A stretch of 64,000 bases of DNA from Clostridia bacterium. GTDB lineage: Bacteria > Bacillota > Clostridia > Oscillospirales > CAG-272. The notes below the pieces were generated by a model. The model was not told the origin of the DNA and did no database searches. It saw nothing but the letters and a program-made list of their open reading frames with translations. The stretch spans positions 62,001-126,000 of the forward strand of contig JAFVTI010000029.1 of assembly GCA_017503325.1 (NCBI GenBank). Direction: 5' to 3'. The position numbers and the translations under genes are program-made. Positions 44,617 through 54,528 of this stretch are shown here, piece after piece. Position 1 is the first letter of the stretch, and each line of letters starts with the position of its first letter.

Positions 44617-46509
44617 ATGAAACACGGATTTGTAAAGGTTGCGGCAGCTGCTCCCGAGATCAGATTGGCTGACTGCACAAACAATGCGGACGTGCTTGCT
44701 CAGACTGCGCGCAAGGCTTACGAGCAGGACGGCGTGCGCGTGCTGGTATTTCCCGCGCTTTGTCTCTGCGGCGCAACGTGCGGTGACCTGTTCTTTCAAA
44801 GCACCCTGATCGCGGGTGCAAAAGCAGCGCTTGCTTCTTATCTGGAGCAAACGGCTGATCTGGATATGCTCAGCATTGTCGGCTTGCCCATGGTGCTCAA
44901 CGGCAAGCTTTATAACTGCGCTGCAGTTTGCAACGCGGGCACGCTTTTGGGCATCGTTCCCGCAAAATCGCATCATAGCCGCCATTTTGCAGTGCTTGCA
45001 GATGACGCCTATGTCTTTGATCCCTTTGGCGATGGGATGCAGGTTTGTAACTTTGGCAATAACACCGTCTTTTCCTGCTCCGATCTGCCCGAGCTGAAAA
45101 TCGGCGTATGCGTTGGTGATGGTGAGATTGACGGCCTTTGCGCAGCAGGGGCTACCTTGATCTGCCAACTTGATGCTTCGTCTGCACTCGTCGGATATGA
45201 TTCTGCAGCAAGCGCAAAAGCGCAATATTTGTCTTGTCGTAATCATTGTTCATTCCTTTCTTGCAATGCAGGCAGAGGCGAATCCACCACCGATGCTGCT
45301 TACGGTGCAAATGCCGTCATTGCCGAAAACGGTACGATCCTGACAGAAAGAAAATCCTTTGATTTTTCCTGCGATTATATCGCAACAGAGATCGACGTTC
45401 AGATGCTTTGCAGCGAGCGCTGCAAGGATGCTGCGTTTAGCAACAAGACCGGTAACCGCGAATTTGCCGAGATCGATTTTTCGCTGACCGCATACGATAC
45501 CGAGCTCTCCAGAAAGGTCAACGCGCTTCCCTTTATTCCGTCATGCAATTGCGATTATGAGATGATTCTGCGCATACAGGCCGAGGGCTTGCGTGCACGC
45601 ATCAAAGCCGCACATGCCGACACCTTGGTGCTTGGCATTTCGGGCGGTCTTGACTCTACGCTGGCGCTCTTAGTCGCTGTGGATGCGCTCAAATCCCTGG
45701 ATAAGCCTGCCAATAAGCTGATCTGCATTACCATGCCCGGATTCGGCACGACAAGCAGAACCAAGAATAATGCTACCGTGCTTTGTGAGCAACTGGGCGT
45801 GGATTTCCGCGAGATCCCGATCGGTGAATCGGTTGCGCTGCACTTCAAGGATATCGGACATGATCCGAGCAATCATAACGTCGTATACGAAAACAGCCAG
45901 GCAAGAGAGCGCACGCAGGTGCTCATGGACGTGGCCAACGGCTGCAACGGTCTTGTGGTCGGCACGGGTGACCTTTCCGAGTCGGTTCTCGGCTGGGCAA
46001 CCTACAACGGCGACCATATGTCCAATTACAGCGTCAACTGCGGCGTTCCCAAGACGCTCGTTCGCAGACTTGTAGGCTTTGCCGCCGACCGCTATAAGGC
46101 AAACGGACAGACCGCTTTGGCAGACGCGCTTTACGACGTGCTCGGCACGCCTGTCAGCCCCGAGCTGCTCCCCGCAAACGAAAACGGCAGCATCGCGCAA
46201 AAGACCGAGGATCTTGTCGGCCCTTACGAGCTGCATGACTTCTTTATTTACTATGCGCTGCGCTACGGCTTTGGCCCTGCCAAGATCTATCGCCTGGCGC
46301 AATACGCCTTTGACGGCAGCTACGATGACAGCGAGATCAAAAAGTGGCTCAAGGTCTTCGCACGCCGCTTGTTTACCCAGCAGTTCAAACGCTCCTGCAT
46401 GCCCGACGGTCCTGCCGTCAGCGCCATCACCGCATCTCCCCGCGGCGGCCTCTGCATGCCCTCCGACGCAGCATTTGCGCTGTGGATGAGTGAGATTGAT
46501 GGGATTTGA
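44617..46509 (+). CDS. nadE: Glutamine-dependent NAD+ synthase
   Basis: The 630-residue enzyme joins an N-terminal nitrilase-type glutaminase domain (about 1-300) to a C-terminal ammonia-dependent synthetase. The glutaminase has the family block NAGRGESTTDAAYGAN; a Cys just before it (CSFLSC) is the likely nucleophile. The synthetase has the pyrophosphatase motif SGGLDSTLAL near residue 343 and GTGDLSE. CGGAGG precedes ATG 44617, which is chosen over an earlier in-frame start upstream of the promoter. Confidence 0.95.
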   Translation: MKHGFVKVAAAAPEIRLADCTNNADVLAQTARKAYEQDGVRVLVFPALCLCGATCGDLFFQSTLIAGAKAALASYLEQTADLDMLSIVGLPMVLNGKLYNCAAVCNAGTLLGIVPAKSHHSRHFAVLADDAYVFDPFGDGMQVCNFGNNTVFSCSDLPELKIGVCVGDGEIDGLCAAGATLICQLDASSALVGYDSAASAKAQYLSCRNHCSFLSCNAGRGESTTDAAYGANAVIAENGTILTERKSFDFSCDYIATEIDVQMLCSERCKDAAFSNKTGNREFAEIDFSLTAYDTELSRKVNALPFIPSCNCDYEMILRIQAEGLRARIKAAHADTLVLGISGGLDSTLALLVAVDALKSLDKPANKLICITMPGFGTTSRTKNNATVLCEQLGVDFREIPIGESVALHFKDIGHDPSNHNVVYENSQARERTQVLMDVANGCNGLVVGTGDLSESVLGWATYNGDHMSNYSVNCGVPKTLVRRLVGFAADRYKANGQTALADALYDVLGTPVSPELLPANENGSIAQKTEDLVGPYELHDFFIYYALRYGFGPAKIYRLAQYAFDGSYDDSEIKKWLKVFARRLFTQQFKRSCMPDGPAVSAITASPRGGLCMPSDAAFALWMSEIDGI

Positions 46510-46527
46510 TCCTTGTCTGGTGACACA

Positions 46528-47109
46528 ATGAATTTGATTTTATCATCTTGTGATTTTGGAAACCAGAACTCTGCAAAGATTATATACGATAATCTTCCCA
46601 AACCGATTTCAGAATGTAAGGTATTATTCTTTCCAAACGAAAAAGCCACCCCGGAGAAGATAGAGAGCGGCAAATACAAGTCTCGTTTAGCAGCATTCGG
46701 CTTTCAAAAGAACAACATCTACGTTGCAAACTACTTTCAACCGGAGTCAATCTTCTATATTGACGTTGACGTGATTTATATCAGTGGTGGCAACACCTTC
46801 GGTACTATGAAGCGAATTCGCGAATCCGGATTTGATCAGGTGATCCTGGATCTTGTTCGCAACGGTGCTACCTATATAGGGGGTAGTGCGGGTGCACACA
46901 TAACAACCGCCGATCTCTCTCATGTAACAAAATATGATCAAGACACGTTCGGACTTTCAGACTTTTCAGGACTGGGACTATATCAAGGCATTTTGATTTG
47001 CCATTATTCCGAGGACAGAAGAGAGGATCTGGAGCATCTTCGTTCTTCAGGTGTCTACAACGTGCAGGCGCTTTCCGACCAGGACTCCATTGTAGTCAAA
47101 AATACTTGA
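46528..47109 (+). CDS. Peptidase E-like serine peptidase (S51 family)
   Basis: The 193-residue protein resembles dipeptidase E. ISGGNTF, then YIGGSAGAHI with the Ser nucleophile in GSAG (near residue 118), and ICHYSEDRR with a likely catalytic His follow the family pattern. The family cleaves N-terminal Asp dipeptides, but distant members have other roles. It lies 18 bp after nadE without a terminator, so it may be read from the nadE promoter. The ribosome site is weak. Confidence 0.8.
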   Translation: MNLILSSCDFGNQNSAKIIYDNLPKPISECKVLFFPNEKATPEKIESGKYKSRLAAFGFQKNNIYVANYFQPESIFYIDVDVIYISGGNTFGTMKRIRESGFDQVILDLVRNGATYIGGSAGAHITTADLSHVTKYDQDTFGLSDFSGLGLYQGILICHYSEDRREDLEHLRSSGVYNVQALSDQDSIVVKNT

Positions 47110-47154
47110 TCTCAATTTCCAGTGTAAAAATTCCCTCTTTTTTCAAAAAACATC

Positions 47155-47183
47155 TTGCAAAACAGAGTCAAATACTGTATAAT
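47155..47183 (+). promoter_or_regulatory. Promoter of rhaA
   Basis: TTGCAA (47155-47160), a 17-bp spacer and TATAAT (47178-47183). Confidence 0.82.
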
Positions 47184-47245
47184 ATATGTTGTCTATATAT
47201 GTTCTCAAAAAATATGTACATATATCAATTCAGGAGGAAACACAA

Positions 47246-48490
47246 ATGAATCAACGCTATGAATCCGCAAAGCAGATCTACGCTAAGTACGGTGTTGACA
47301 CCGAGGCTGCGATCTCCAAGCTTTCCGACATTCGCATTTCCATGCACTGCTGGCAGGCAGACGACGTTCTTGGTTTCGAGAACAACGGCCCTCTGACCGG
47401 CGGTATTCAGACTACCGGTAACTATCCCGGCAGAGCAACCGGCCCCGACCAGCTGTTTGCAGACCTTGAAAAGGCTCTCTCCCTGATCCCCGGCACTCAT
47501 AAGCTCAACGTTCACGCAAACTACGCAATCTTTGAGGATGGCGAATTTGCTGACAGAGATGCTCTGGAACCCAAGCACTTCCAGAAGTGGGTTGACTTCG
47601 CTAAGAAGCATGGCATGGGCCTTGACTTCAACCCCACCTACTTCTCTCACCCCAAGGCAAACGGTCTGACCCTTTCTTCTCCCGACGAGGAGATCAGAAA
47701 GTTCTGGGTAAGACACGGTATCTGCTGCATGAAGATCGCTGAGTATTTCGCAAACGAGACCGGCTATCCCTGCGTAATCAACTTCTGGACCGGCGACGGC
47801 TTCAAGGATATTCCCGCTGACCGTATGGGTCCCCGCATGAGATACGCTCAGTCCCTGGACGAGATCCTGGCTTGCGGCTATGACAAGACCAAGGTTTACC
47901 CCTGCGTTGAGTCCAAGGTATTCGGTATCGGCGTTGAGTCCTACACCGTAGGCTCCGGCGAATTCGCCCTGTCCTATGCTCTGTCCCGTGGTATCGTTCC
48001 GCTGTTTGACAACGGTCACTACCATCCCACCGAGGTCGTTTACGACAAGCTGCCCGCAATGCTCTGCTTCTCCGAGAAGCTGGCTATGCACATCACCAGA
48101 CCCATCCGTTGGGACTCTGACCACGTTGTAAACTTCGACGACGACACCAGAGAGATGATGATGGAGGTCGTTCGTTGCGATGCTCTTGACAGAGTATTCC
48201 TGGCTACCGACTACTTTGATGCTTCTATCAACCGTGTAGCTGCTCTGGTTATCGGTATGAGAAGCGTTCAGAAGGCTCTGCTGTACGCTCTGCTCTCCCC
48301 CAACGCTGAGATGAAGGCTCTGCAGGATGCAGGCAACACCACCAAGCTGATGATGCTGCGTGAGGAAGTCAAGACCCTGCCCTTCGGCGATATCTGGATG
48401 GAATTCTGCGAGAGAAACAACGTATGCGGTTGCTCTTGCTGGTTCAAGGAAATCGAGGAATACGAGGCTGAGGTTCTCTCCAAGAGATAA
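47246..48490 (+). CDS. rhaA: L-rhamnose isomerase
   Basis: RhaA converts L-rhamnose to L-rhamnulose, the first step of rhamnose breakdown. The 414-residue protein shows the family segments ISMHCWQADDVLGFE, LNVHANYA, VINFWTGDGFKD, PCVESKVFGIGVESYTVGS and LFDNGHYHPTE, which hold the metal-binding Glu, Asp and His residues. ATG 47246 follows CAGGAGGAAACACAA. Its codon use is strongly biased to C-ending codons, suggesting high expression. Two GH78 rhamnosidases elsewhere in the window could supply its substrate; rhaB and rhaD are not in the window. Confidence 0.96.
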   Translation: MNQRYESAKQIYAKYGVDTEAAISKLSDIRISMHCWQADDVLGFENNGPLTGGIQTTGNYPGRATGPDQLFADLEKALSLIPGTHKLNVHANYAIFEDGEFADRDALEPKHFQKWVDFAKKHGMGLDFNPTYFSHPKANGLTLSSPDEEIRKFWVRHGICCMKIAEYFANETGYPCVINFWTGDGFKDIPADRMGPRMRYAQSLDEILACGYDKTKVYPCVESKVFGIGVESYTVGSGEFALSYALSRGIVPLFDNGHYHPTEVVYDKLPAMLCFSEKLAMHITRPIRWDSDHVVNFDDDTREMMMEVVRCDALDRVFLATDYFDASINRVAALVIGMRSVQKALLYALLSPNAEMKALQDAGNTTKLMMLREEVKTLPFGDIWMEFCERNNVCGCSCWFKEIEEYEAEVLSKR

Positions 48491-48505
48491 TCTCTACATA
48501 AAAGT

Positions 48506-48538
48506 ATGGGCTGTTGCTTAGGCAACAGCCCATTTTAT
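48506..48538 (+). terminator. Intrinsic terminator of rhaA
   Basis: ATGGGCTGTTGC and GCAACAGCCCAT with loop TTAG or a close variant, followed by TTTAT. Confidence 0.85.
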
Positions 48539-48539
48539 A

Positions 48540-48568
48540 TTGACAAAAGCGGTGTGTTTCTGTATAAT
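48540..48568 (+). promoter_or_regulatory. Promoter of the large lipoprotein gene
   Basis: TTGACA (48540-48545), a 17-bp spacer and TATAAT (48563-48568): a full consensus promoter starting directly after the rhaA terminator. Confidence 0.87.
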
Positions 48569-48596
48569 ATAAGTAACAAATTTTGGAGGTATCGTG

Positions 48597-51500
48597 ATGA
48601 AACGATTGTTGATTTTCATGCTTGTCCCACTCTTATTGCTTCCGTGCTTTTATGCATGCAAGGACAACCCTGCTCCCGATGAACAAACCACGGAATCCGG
48701 GCAAGACGAGCCAACACCCGGATCGGAAGACTTGGTACTTGTCAAGGACGGGGCATCCTCTTACGTGATCGTCAGACCTGCCGATCTGACCGCGAATGAT
48801 CCCGCATTTCTGGCAGCGGTGCTTTTCAGAGACGCCGTTGAAAAGCTCACGGGCGTTGCTCTGCAAATCGTTACGGATAACGAATCCGACTACGCTGCTT
48901 CCGAGAGTGAAATCATCATCGGAAACGCACGCAATTCTACGTATACCGAGCACACTGTATTCGCTGCTGACGGCAAGCTTTACATTGGCGGAGAAGCGCA
49001 ACTTTTGTCTGATATGGTTGCTGCATTTTTCCATACGTGCTTTGATGTTGACATCCATGCACAGGAGGTATCACAAATGAACGAGCTGAAGGTTCCCGCT
49101 GATCTTTCCATGGATCAGGCCGGTAATATTACGACTAATCAGGTGCGACAGGACACAACCGATTGGGGTGATACCATTACGTACGCTGACGAGGTTGCAA
49201 ATCTCATCAACTTCCGTTATCTTGATCAAAGACGTGATACCGCGGAGATCACCAACGGAGACATTCGTCTGGTTTACAACCTGGATCAAAAGGACAATAA
49301 ACAAGTTTCCGGGCTTTACAACCAAAACGGAATTCCCTACCTGACCAACACGATGGATGCATTTGTCATCACCGAACGCGGTGACAAACTGTATTCTTCG
49401 CACTCAGGCAACAGCGCACGCGGCAATATCTACAGATTCGGTTATTACTATTACGATATTCATTTTCTGGATCAAGGCTTCTTGCCTTCCGTTTATGAAT
49501 TTGATGAGAGCGCAGGCAGCTACGATCTGCTTGCAAAAGCGCGCAAGCCCTCCTCCCACGACATTGAATCCATCGCTTTGAATGACGGTGTACTGACCGC
49601 AATCGTACAAAGCACGTACGATCCCTATTTCCATTGGAACGTGAAGTATAACGCTGAGGATTACAACGCAATTCAAATCACCATGCGCACCGAGTATTCA
49701 TCAAATGTTACGCTCTATCTCAGAGCAGGCTCTTATGGCGGCTTTAACGGTGATCAGAATGTTTCCTTCTCGGTAGAGCCCGGCGATGAATACTGTACCG
49801 TAATCGTTCCTCTTGTTTCTATTCCCGATTATACGGGTAAGGTGGAGGAAATCCGTGTTGACTGTGGCGATAAGGTCGGCGAGAAGATCGAGATCACGGA
49901 AATGAAAGCGGTTAAGATCAAAACAACTGCAGCGACCTCCATGAAACTTGACCGCAACCTGCACGTTTATGGTGACAAGATGCATCAGCAAATCCGCGTG
50001 GTGGCAAACGGTGATGCTCACGGTTTGAAAGGATTTGGCATGGTGACCCGTATTGAGCAAAGCCGTGTTGCTTCTCTCGTCATCGCGGACAAGAACGGTA
50101 AGCACACCACCGTTGACGATATTGACGCGGCTTCGGTGCAATACGTTGGCTTTGACGTGACCGATGCAGGCATATTCGGCTATATATTCCCTGCCGAGAA
50201 CGAATACGCAGGCGAGGTTACTGTAACGCTTGAGGACGGCTACTACGTGATCACACAGACCTATACCCCCGCTACCACAACTCTGAAAAGCCATGATAGC
50301 TACTCGATCGGTCACCGCATCTACACCGACAAGGGACACTCGTTCGACGAGCTTGAGAGACAGGCTTATATTGAACGTAACCCGTTGACCGACATCAAGA
50401 TCGTCAACAAGAGCGATAACGCAAAATACGTTGGTTACAACAGTCTTATCGGCTGTTACACATACACGCTGGATGGTACCGACTTCAATAAGCCTTATTA
50501 TCAAGAACCTCAAAAGCATTATATTGTTGATTCGCAGATCGTCGGAGACGATTATGACCGTGAGATTTATATCTTTGCGCACACCAACAATACGGGATGC
50601 CTTGAATGCGGCGTGGTACTTGATGAAGCTGACAGACTGCTGCCCATCAACGTAGAGGTCTGCAAAAATTTCAAGGGCGAATACGAAGAAACTTTGTTTG
50701 ATCCCGAGGATATGCACTACGGCTATTCGATATTCCCCATCACAGTCTCCAAGAACCAGACAAAACAGTTCAAGTCGATCAACCTGTACCAGAACTGGGG
50801 GAACTTCCCGCTCAAGCAGCTGTCCTCTATTCAGTTTATCGCTCCTTACTATCATCTTTCCTGCGGTGTGACTGAATCCAACTGCATCGCCCCCTATTAC
50901 GTTTACGGAAAGGACTACTGGACACTTCCGGACTTCCGCGCCATGTCCGCTCCTCTGTGGCCCGGTCAGCCTCAGCACACCAGCGCGGGCAGACTTTACT
51001 GGCTGCAATACACCGATGCACAAGGAAACTTCTATGGCTCCGAATCACAAACCGCAAATATTTCGTCTTCCGGCCCTGTTTACGTGGATATTGATATGTC
51101 GTATCTTTCCGATGACGGTAAGATCCAAGTCGATTACAGACAGGTGGAGATGGCGCAGTCCGACGAAACCAGAACCTACTACACGCTGGATCTGACTGTG
51201 CTTGAGGATCTTGAGATCAAGGATTTTGTCAACAATTTCTCGTTCTTCTCCATGGACGGACGCGCGATCGTTTATAAGAAGCTTGGCTACCTTGACCAAA
51301 ACAATGAGCCGCAAACGGTTGACCTGAAGCTCAGCGAGCATACCGATTACTACAAACTCGGTAAAGATGGTGCGTATTTTGATTACTACATCGACTCTGA
51401 TCCTTCCCATAAGGGTACGGATTCGGTCAACATGGCTGTCGTGATCAAGGATTACAGCATGGTTCTTGGCGGAAAGCCCTATGACGGCAATCTTGTTTTG

Positions 51501-51992
51501 AAGGAACAGTTTGACGGCACGGTCAACCTTGCAACCCTGACCGTGGATGCAGGTGATATCACGCTTCGTGCAGGCGATACCGTGCATATCGATATGATCC
51601 TTCTGCCTTGGGGATATCCCGATAGCAAGGACGACTCCAACGTGCTTGGCATCAGAGAGGATTCGGTTCTCTCTCCGATCAAGGTCGAAGCAAGCGTTGG
51701 CAGCACGATTGAGGATACCTACCTCCCGACTGTGCTTGCCGATCAGAACGTGGCAGAATTCACCGTAAGCGGTGGTGGCTCTGCCGTTTATGCTGTTCGT
51801 GTTTACGGCTTTGACAGCTATACTCAGCCCACCATTCAGGTTATGGAAAACGGTGCTTGGGTAGATTACAACTACCAGCATCACAGCTACGACGGCTACA
51901 TGGCCTTCCGTGATGACGATGGCACCTACTCCTACGCATTCTCGTTTGAAATGGAGGATGGCGAGGCACGTTCGTTCCGCGTCACACAATAA
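48597..51992 (+). CDS. Large secreted lipoprotein-like protein of unknown function
   Basis: The 1131-residue protein starts with a signal peptide (LLIFMLVPLLLLPCFYAC). The Cys at about residue 21 could be lipidated, though FYAC is not a classic lipobox. A Thr/Glu/Pro-rich linker follows. Residues about 45-150 resemble the alpha/beta domain found ahead of glycoside hydrolases such as GH67 (LFRDAVEKLTGVALQIV; SEIIIGNA). The remaining 950 residues are beta-rich with many aromatic residues. No catalytic signature was recognised. GGAGGT 6 bp before ATG 48597 sets the start. Confidence 0.7.
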   Translation: MKRLLIFMLVPLLLLPCFYACKDNPAPDEQTTESGQDEPTPGSEDLVLVKDGASSYVIVRPADLTANDPAFLAAVLFRDAVEKLTGVALQIVTDNESDYAASESEIIIGNARNSTYTEHTVFAADGKLYIGGEAQLLSDMVAAFFHTCFDVDIHAQEVSQMNELKVPADLSMDQAGNITTNQVRQDTTDWGDTITYADEVANLINFRYLDQRRDTAEITNGDIRLVYNLDQKDNKQVSGLYNQNGIPYLTNTMDAFVITERGDKLYSSHSGNSARGNIYRFGYYYYDIHFLDQGFLPSVYEFDESAGSYDLLAKARKPSSHDIESIALNDGVLTAIVQSTYDPYFHWNVKYNAEDYNAIQITMRTEYSSNVTLYLRAGSYGGFNGDQNVSFSVEPGDEYCTVIVPLVSIPDYTGKVEEIRVDCGDKVGEKIEITEMKAVKIKTTAATSMKLDRNLHVYGDKMHQQIRVVANGDAHGLKGFGMVTRIEQSRVASLVIADKNGKHTTVDDIDAASVQYVGFDVTDAGIFGYIFPAENEYAGEVTVTLEDGYYVITQTYTPATTTLKSHDSYSIGHRIYTDKGHSFDELERQAYIERNPLTDIKIVNKSDNAKYVGYNSLIGCYTYTLDGTDFNKPYYQEPQKHYIVDSQIVGDDYDREIYIFAHTNNTGCLECGVVLDEADRLLPINVEVCKNFKGEYEETLFDPEDMHYGYSIFPITVSKNQTKQFKSINLYQNWGNFPLKQLSSIQFIAPYYHLSCGVTESNCIAPYYVYGKDYWTLPDFRAMSAPLWPGQPQHTSAGRLYWLQYTDAQGNFYGSESQTANISSSGPVYVDIDMSYLSDDGKIQVDYRQVEMAQSDETRTYYTLDLTVLEDLEIKDFVNNFSFFSMDGRAIVYKKLGYLDQNNEPQTVDLKLSEHTDYYKLGKDGAYFDYYIDSDPSHKGTDSVNMAVVIKDYSMVLGGKPYDGNLVLKEQFDGTVNLATLTVDAGDITLRAGDTVHIDMILLPWGYPDSKDDSNVLGIREDSVLSPIKVEASVGSTIEDTYLPTVLADQNVAEFTVSGGGSAVYAVRVYGFDSYTQPTIQVMENGAWVDYNYQHHSYDGYMAFRDDDGTYSYAFSFEMEDGEARSFRVTQ

Positions 51993-51997
51993 AAGTT

Positions 51998-52028
51998 AAA
52001 GCAGCATGGCAATCGCCATGCTGCTTTT
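51998..52028. terminator. Bidirectional intrinsic terminator
   Basis: AAAGCAGCATGGC, loop AATC, GCCATGCTGCTTT between converging genes. Confidence 0.9.
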
Positions 52029-52030
52029 CA

Positions 52031-52654
52031 TTATGTAAACAAACCTTTGATCCACAACCACACGGCGTCAATCACACCGTACTGATCCAGCACGTTTTTC
52101 AGTCCAAGCAGGCAAAGAATGATACCTCCTGCCAGCTGTGCTTTTTTCTCATACTTGTCGCCAAATACGTTGCCGATCTTGACACCGAGAGCCGAAAGCG
52201 CAAACGTGATCACACCGATCAAGATCACACTGAGCAGCACCTCGGATATTCCCATATCCGGCTGCAATCCGTAACCGACGCCAACCACCATGGCGTCAAT
52301 GCTGGTGGCAACCGCCATCGGGAACATTGTCTTTGGGCAAATCGAATCATCCGGACAGCCGGCCTCCTCTTTCTTGGAAACCGCTTCCTTGATCATGCCG
52401 GCCCCGATCAGCGCAAGCAATATAAAAGCGATCCAGCCTGTGAACATCTCCAGATATTCGCCGAAAAATCTATTCAGGATCCCCGCCAAAAGAAATCCAA
52501 GCGCAGGCATGAAAGCCTGAAACGCGCCAAACCAGCCACCTACGATCGCCGCTTTCTTCAGTGTTGCTTTTTGCATGGAAAGCCCCTTGCAGATAGCCAC
52601 GGCAAACGCATCCATGGAAAGCGCGATAGCCAATATGATCAGTTCAAATTCCAT
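52031..52654 (-). CDS. mntP: Manganese efflux pump MntP
   Basis: MntP exports Mn2+. The 207-residue protein has six membrane helices arranged as two repeats, each with a conserved acidic motif: LSMDAFAVAICKGL in the first and TSIDAMVVGVGYGL in the second. GGGAG before ATG 52654 fixes the start. No yybP-ykoY manganese riboswitch was recognised in the short leader. Confidence 0.93.
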   Translation of the reverse strand: MEFELIILAIALSMDAFAVAICKGLSMQKATLKKAAIVGGWFGAFQAFMPALGFLLAGILNRFFGEYLEMFTGWIAFILLALIGAGMIKEAVSKKEEAGCPDDSICPKTMFPMAVATSIDAMVVGVGYGLQPDMGISEVLLSVILIGVITFALSALGVKIGNVFGDKYEKKAQLAGGIILCLLGLKNVLDQYGVIDAVWLWIKGLFT

Positions 52655-52779
52655 TCTGCTCTCCCATTCGTAAAGATACATTCGTAAAGATACCTGCATA
52701 TTCTATCACAAACATGGCCAAAATCTTCGTCGGTTTACAAATTGTTTACATTATAAATTAAAAAATATGCGCGCTTTAC

Positions 52780-52808
52780 TTGACTAAAGTATCAGCGTGT
52801 AGTATAAT
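52780..52808 (+). promoter_or_regulatory. Promoter of the his operon
   Basis: TTGACT (52780-52785), a 17-bp spacer and TATAAT (52803-52808), 29 bp before hisZ. The leader is too short for a T-box. Confidence 0.83.
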
Positions 52809-52837
52809 CATACTATCCTTTTATTTTGGAGGAATAT

Positions 52838-53911
52838 ATGAACGATAACGCTTATATGATGACGCCCGCTGAACAGACAGTCAGCAAGTGCGCAAGACTA
52901 TATACAAGCTACGGATATCACAGATTTTTGATGAACAAATTCGAGGATTATTCCCTGTATGCCGACAACAAAAGCTTTTTGGTGGATGATCGTCTGCTGA
53001 CCTTTACGGACGGCGGCAAGCTCAAGGCACTCAAGCCCGACATCACGCTGTCGATCGTCAAAAATCTTGCAAAGGATCAGCACCTTCCCCTGAAAGTGTT
53101 TTACAACGAGACCGTATATCGAGTAAAAAAGGGCGATCGCGAATTCAGCGAGCTGCACCAGATGGGTCTTGAGTTGATCGGTGACAACAGCCTTTACGCC
53201 GTGACCGAGGTGGTCTCTTTGGCTAAGGCAACGCTTGACGCGGTCAATGAGCAGAATATTCTTGATATTTCCCACATGGGCATTCTTTCTGCACTGATAG
53301 ACGATGCATGCAAATGCGGAGTCAACCGTGAAGAGCTGACTGCTATGATCCTGCAAAAGAATGCAGACAGCATTGCTACGTTGCTCGCTCAATCCGGTTG
53401 CACAAGCCCCTTGGCGACGCTGGTTGCCTCATACTCCCCCATCTCGGAAATGATACCTGTGCTGAAAACCTTGCTGCCACAGTCCCGGGCAGTCTGCGAG
53501 CTTGCACAGGTTGCAGAGGTTTTGCAAAATCTTGGACTTGATCAAAACGTTTATCTTGATTTTTCGCTGATGCACGACATCGGTTATTATAACGGGATCA
53601 TCTTCAAGGGATATCTCAAGGGCGTTCCCGTCGCGGTGCTTTCGGGCGGTCGGTACGACCCGCTGCTTGACCGCTTTGGACTGAGCGCGGCAGCCATCGG
53701 CTTTGCGCTGTATCTTGATTATATCAGATACAACAGTGTGCTTCCCGAGAACGACGTCCTGCTTTTGTATTCCGAGCAGGACAGTGCACTTGACGTTGCG
53801 CTGGCCATGCGGAAGTTAACTGCACAAGGAAAGCCGGTCATGGCAGCTGCGCAAGCACCCGCCAATCGCAGCTTTTCCCAAATTCTGAAGGTTCAGGAGG
53901 TGCTCTCATGA
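52838..53911 (+). CDS. hisZ: ATP phosphoribosyltransferase regulatory subunit HisZ
   Basis: HisZ is a catalytically inactive paralogue of histidyl-tRNA synthetase that pairs with the short HisG. The 357-residue protein shows class II synthetase motifs (YRVKKGDREFSELHQMGLELIG; a degenerate GGRYDPLLDRFG near residue 270) but lacks the tRNA-binding domain. TTTTGGAGG before ATG 52838 sets the start. It overlaps hisG by 4 bp. Confidence 0.93.
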   Translation: MNDNAYMMTPAEQTVSKCARLYTSYGYHRFLMNKFEDYSLYADNKSFLVDDRLLTFTDGGKLKALKPDITLSIVKNLAKDQHLPLKVFYNETVYRVKKGDREFSELHQMGLELIGDNSLYAVTEVVSLAKATLDAVNEQNILDISHMGILSALIDDACKCGVNREELTAMILQKNADSIATLLAQSGCTSPLATLVASYSPISEMIPVLKTLLPQSRAVCELAQVAEVLQNLGLDQNVYLDFSLMHDIGYYNGIIFKGYLKGVPVAVLSGGRYDPLLDRFGLSAAAIGFALYLDYIRYNSVLPENDVLLLYSEQDSALDVALAMRKLTAQGKPVMAAAQAPANRSFSQILKVQEVLS

Positions 53912-54525
53912 TCAGAATTGCTCTTCCCAAGGGAAGACTTGGCGACAAGGTGCTTGCCATGTTTGAAAATGCAGGATATGCCTGTCCCGAAATCCACACG
54001 CCCTCCAGAAAGCTGGTGTTCTCCACCGACAAGGTGTCTTACTTCTTTGTCAAGCCCTCCGACGTGCCGATCTACGTTGAACGCGGCGTTGCGGACGTAG
54101 GCGTGGCCGGCAGCGATATTCTGGTCGAGCATGAGCCCGACGTCTATTCCCTGCTGGATCTCGGAATCGGCAGATGCAGGCTCTGCGTAGCTGCCAAAGA
54201 AGAATTCAAGGACGACTTTGTCTCCCCCTTGCGTGTGGCCACCAAATTCAAGAATACAGCCGCCAAATACTATGCTTCCTGCGGCAGGACCATTGATATC
54301 ATCAAGCTCAACGGCTCGATCGAGCTTGCCCCAATTCTCGGTCTTTCAGACGTGATCGTGGATATCGTGGAAACAGGTACCACCCTCAAAGAAAACGGGC
54401 TGGTCGTCAAGCAGGAGATCCTGCCCATCAGCGCAAGGTTGATCGCCAACAAATCCGCATACAAGTTTAACAGTACAGAAATTTCCGAGCTGCTGCAAAA
54501 GCTGCAAGCTCAAAGAGAGGTATAA
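53908..54525 (+). CDS. hisG: ATP phosphoribosyltransferase, short form
   Basis: HisG joins ATP and PRPP in the first step of histidine synthesis and is feedback-inhibited by histidine. The 205-residue product is the short form, which lacks the C-terminal regulatory domain and needs HisZ. RIALPKGRLGDK opens the protein, and DVIVDIVETGTTLKENGL holds the PRPP-binding loop. Confidence 0.97.
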   Translation: MIRIALPKGRLGDKVLAMFENAGYACPEIHTPSRKLVFSTDKVSYFFVKPSDVPIYVERGVADVGVAGSDILVEHEPDVYSLLDLGIGRCRLCVAAKEEFKDDFVSPLRVATKFKNTAAKYYASCGRTIDIIKLNGSIELAPILGLSDVIVDIVETGTTLKENGLVVKQEILPISARLIANKSAYKFNSTEISELLQKLQAQREV

Positions 54526-54528
54526 CCC

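Noticed and set aside
52655..52837. Possible manganese riboswitch before mntP or T-box before the his operon
   Set aside because: The mntP leader shows no yybP-ykoY pattern and the his promoter is only 29 bp from hisZ, leaving no room for a T-box.
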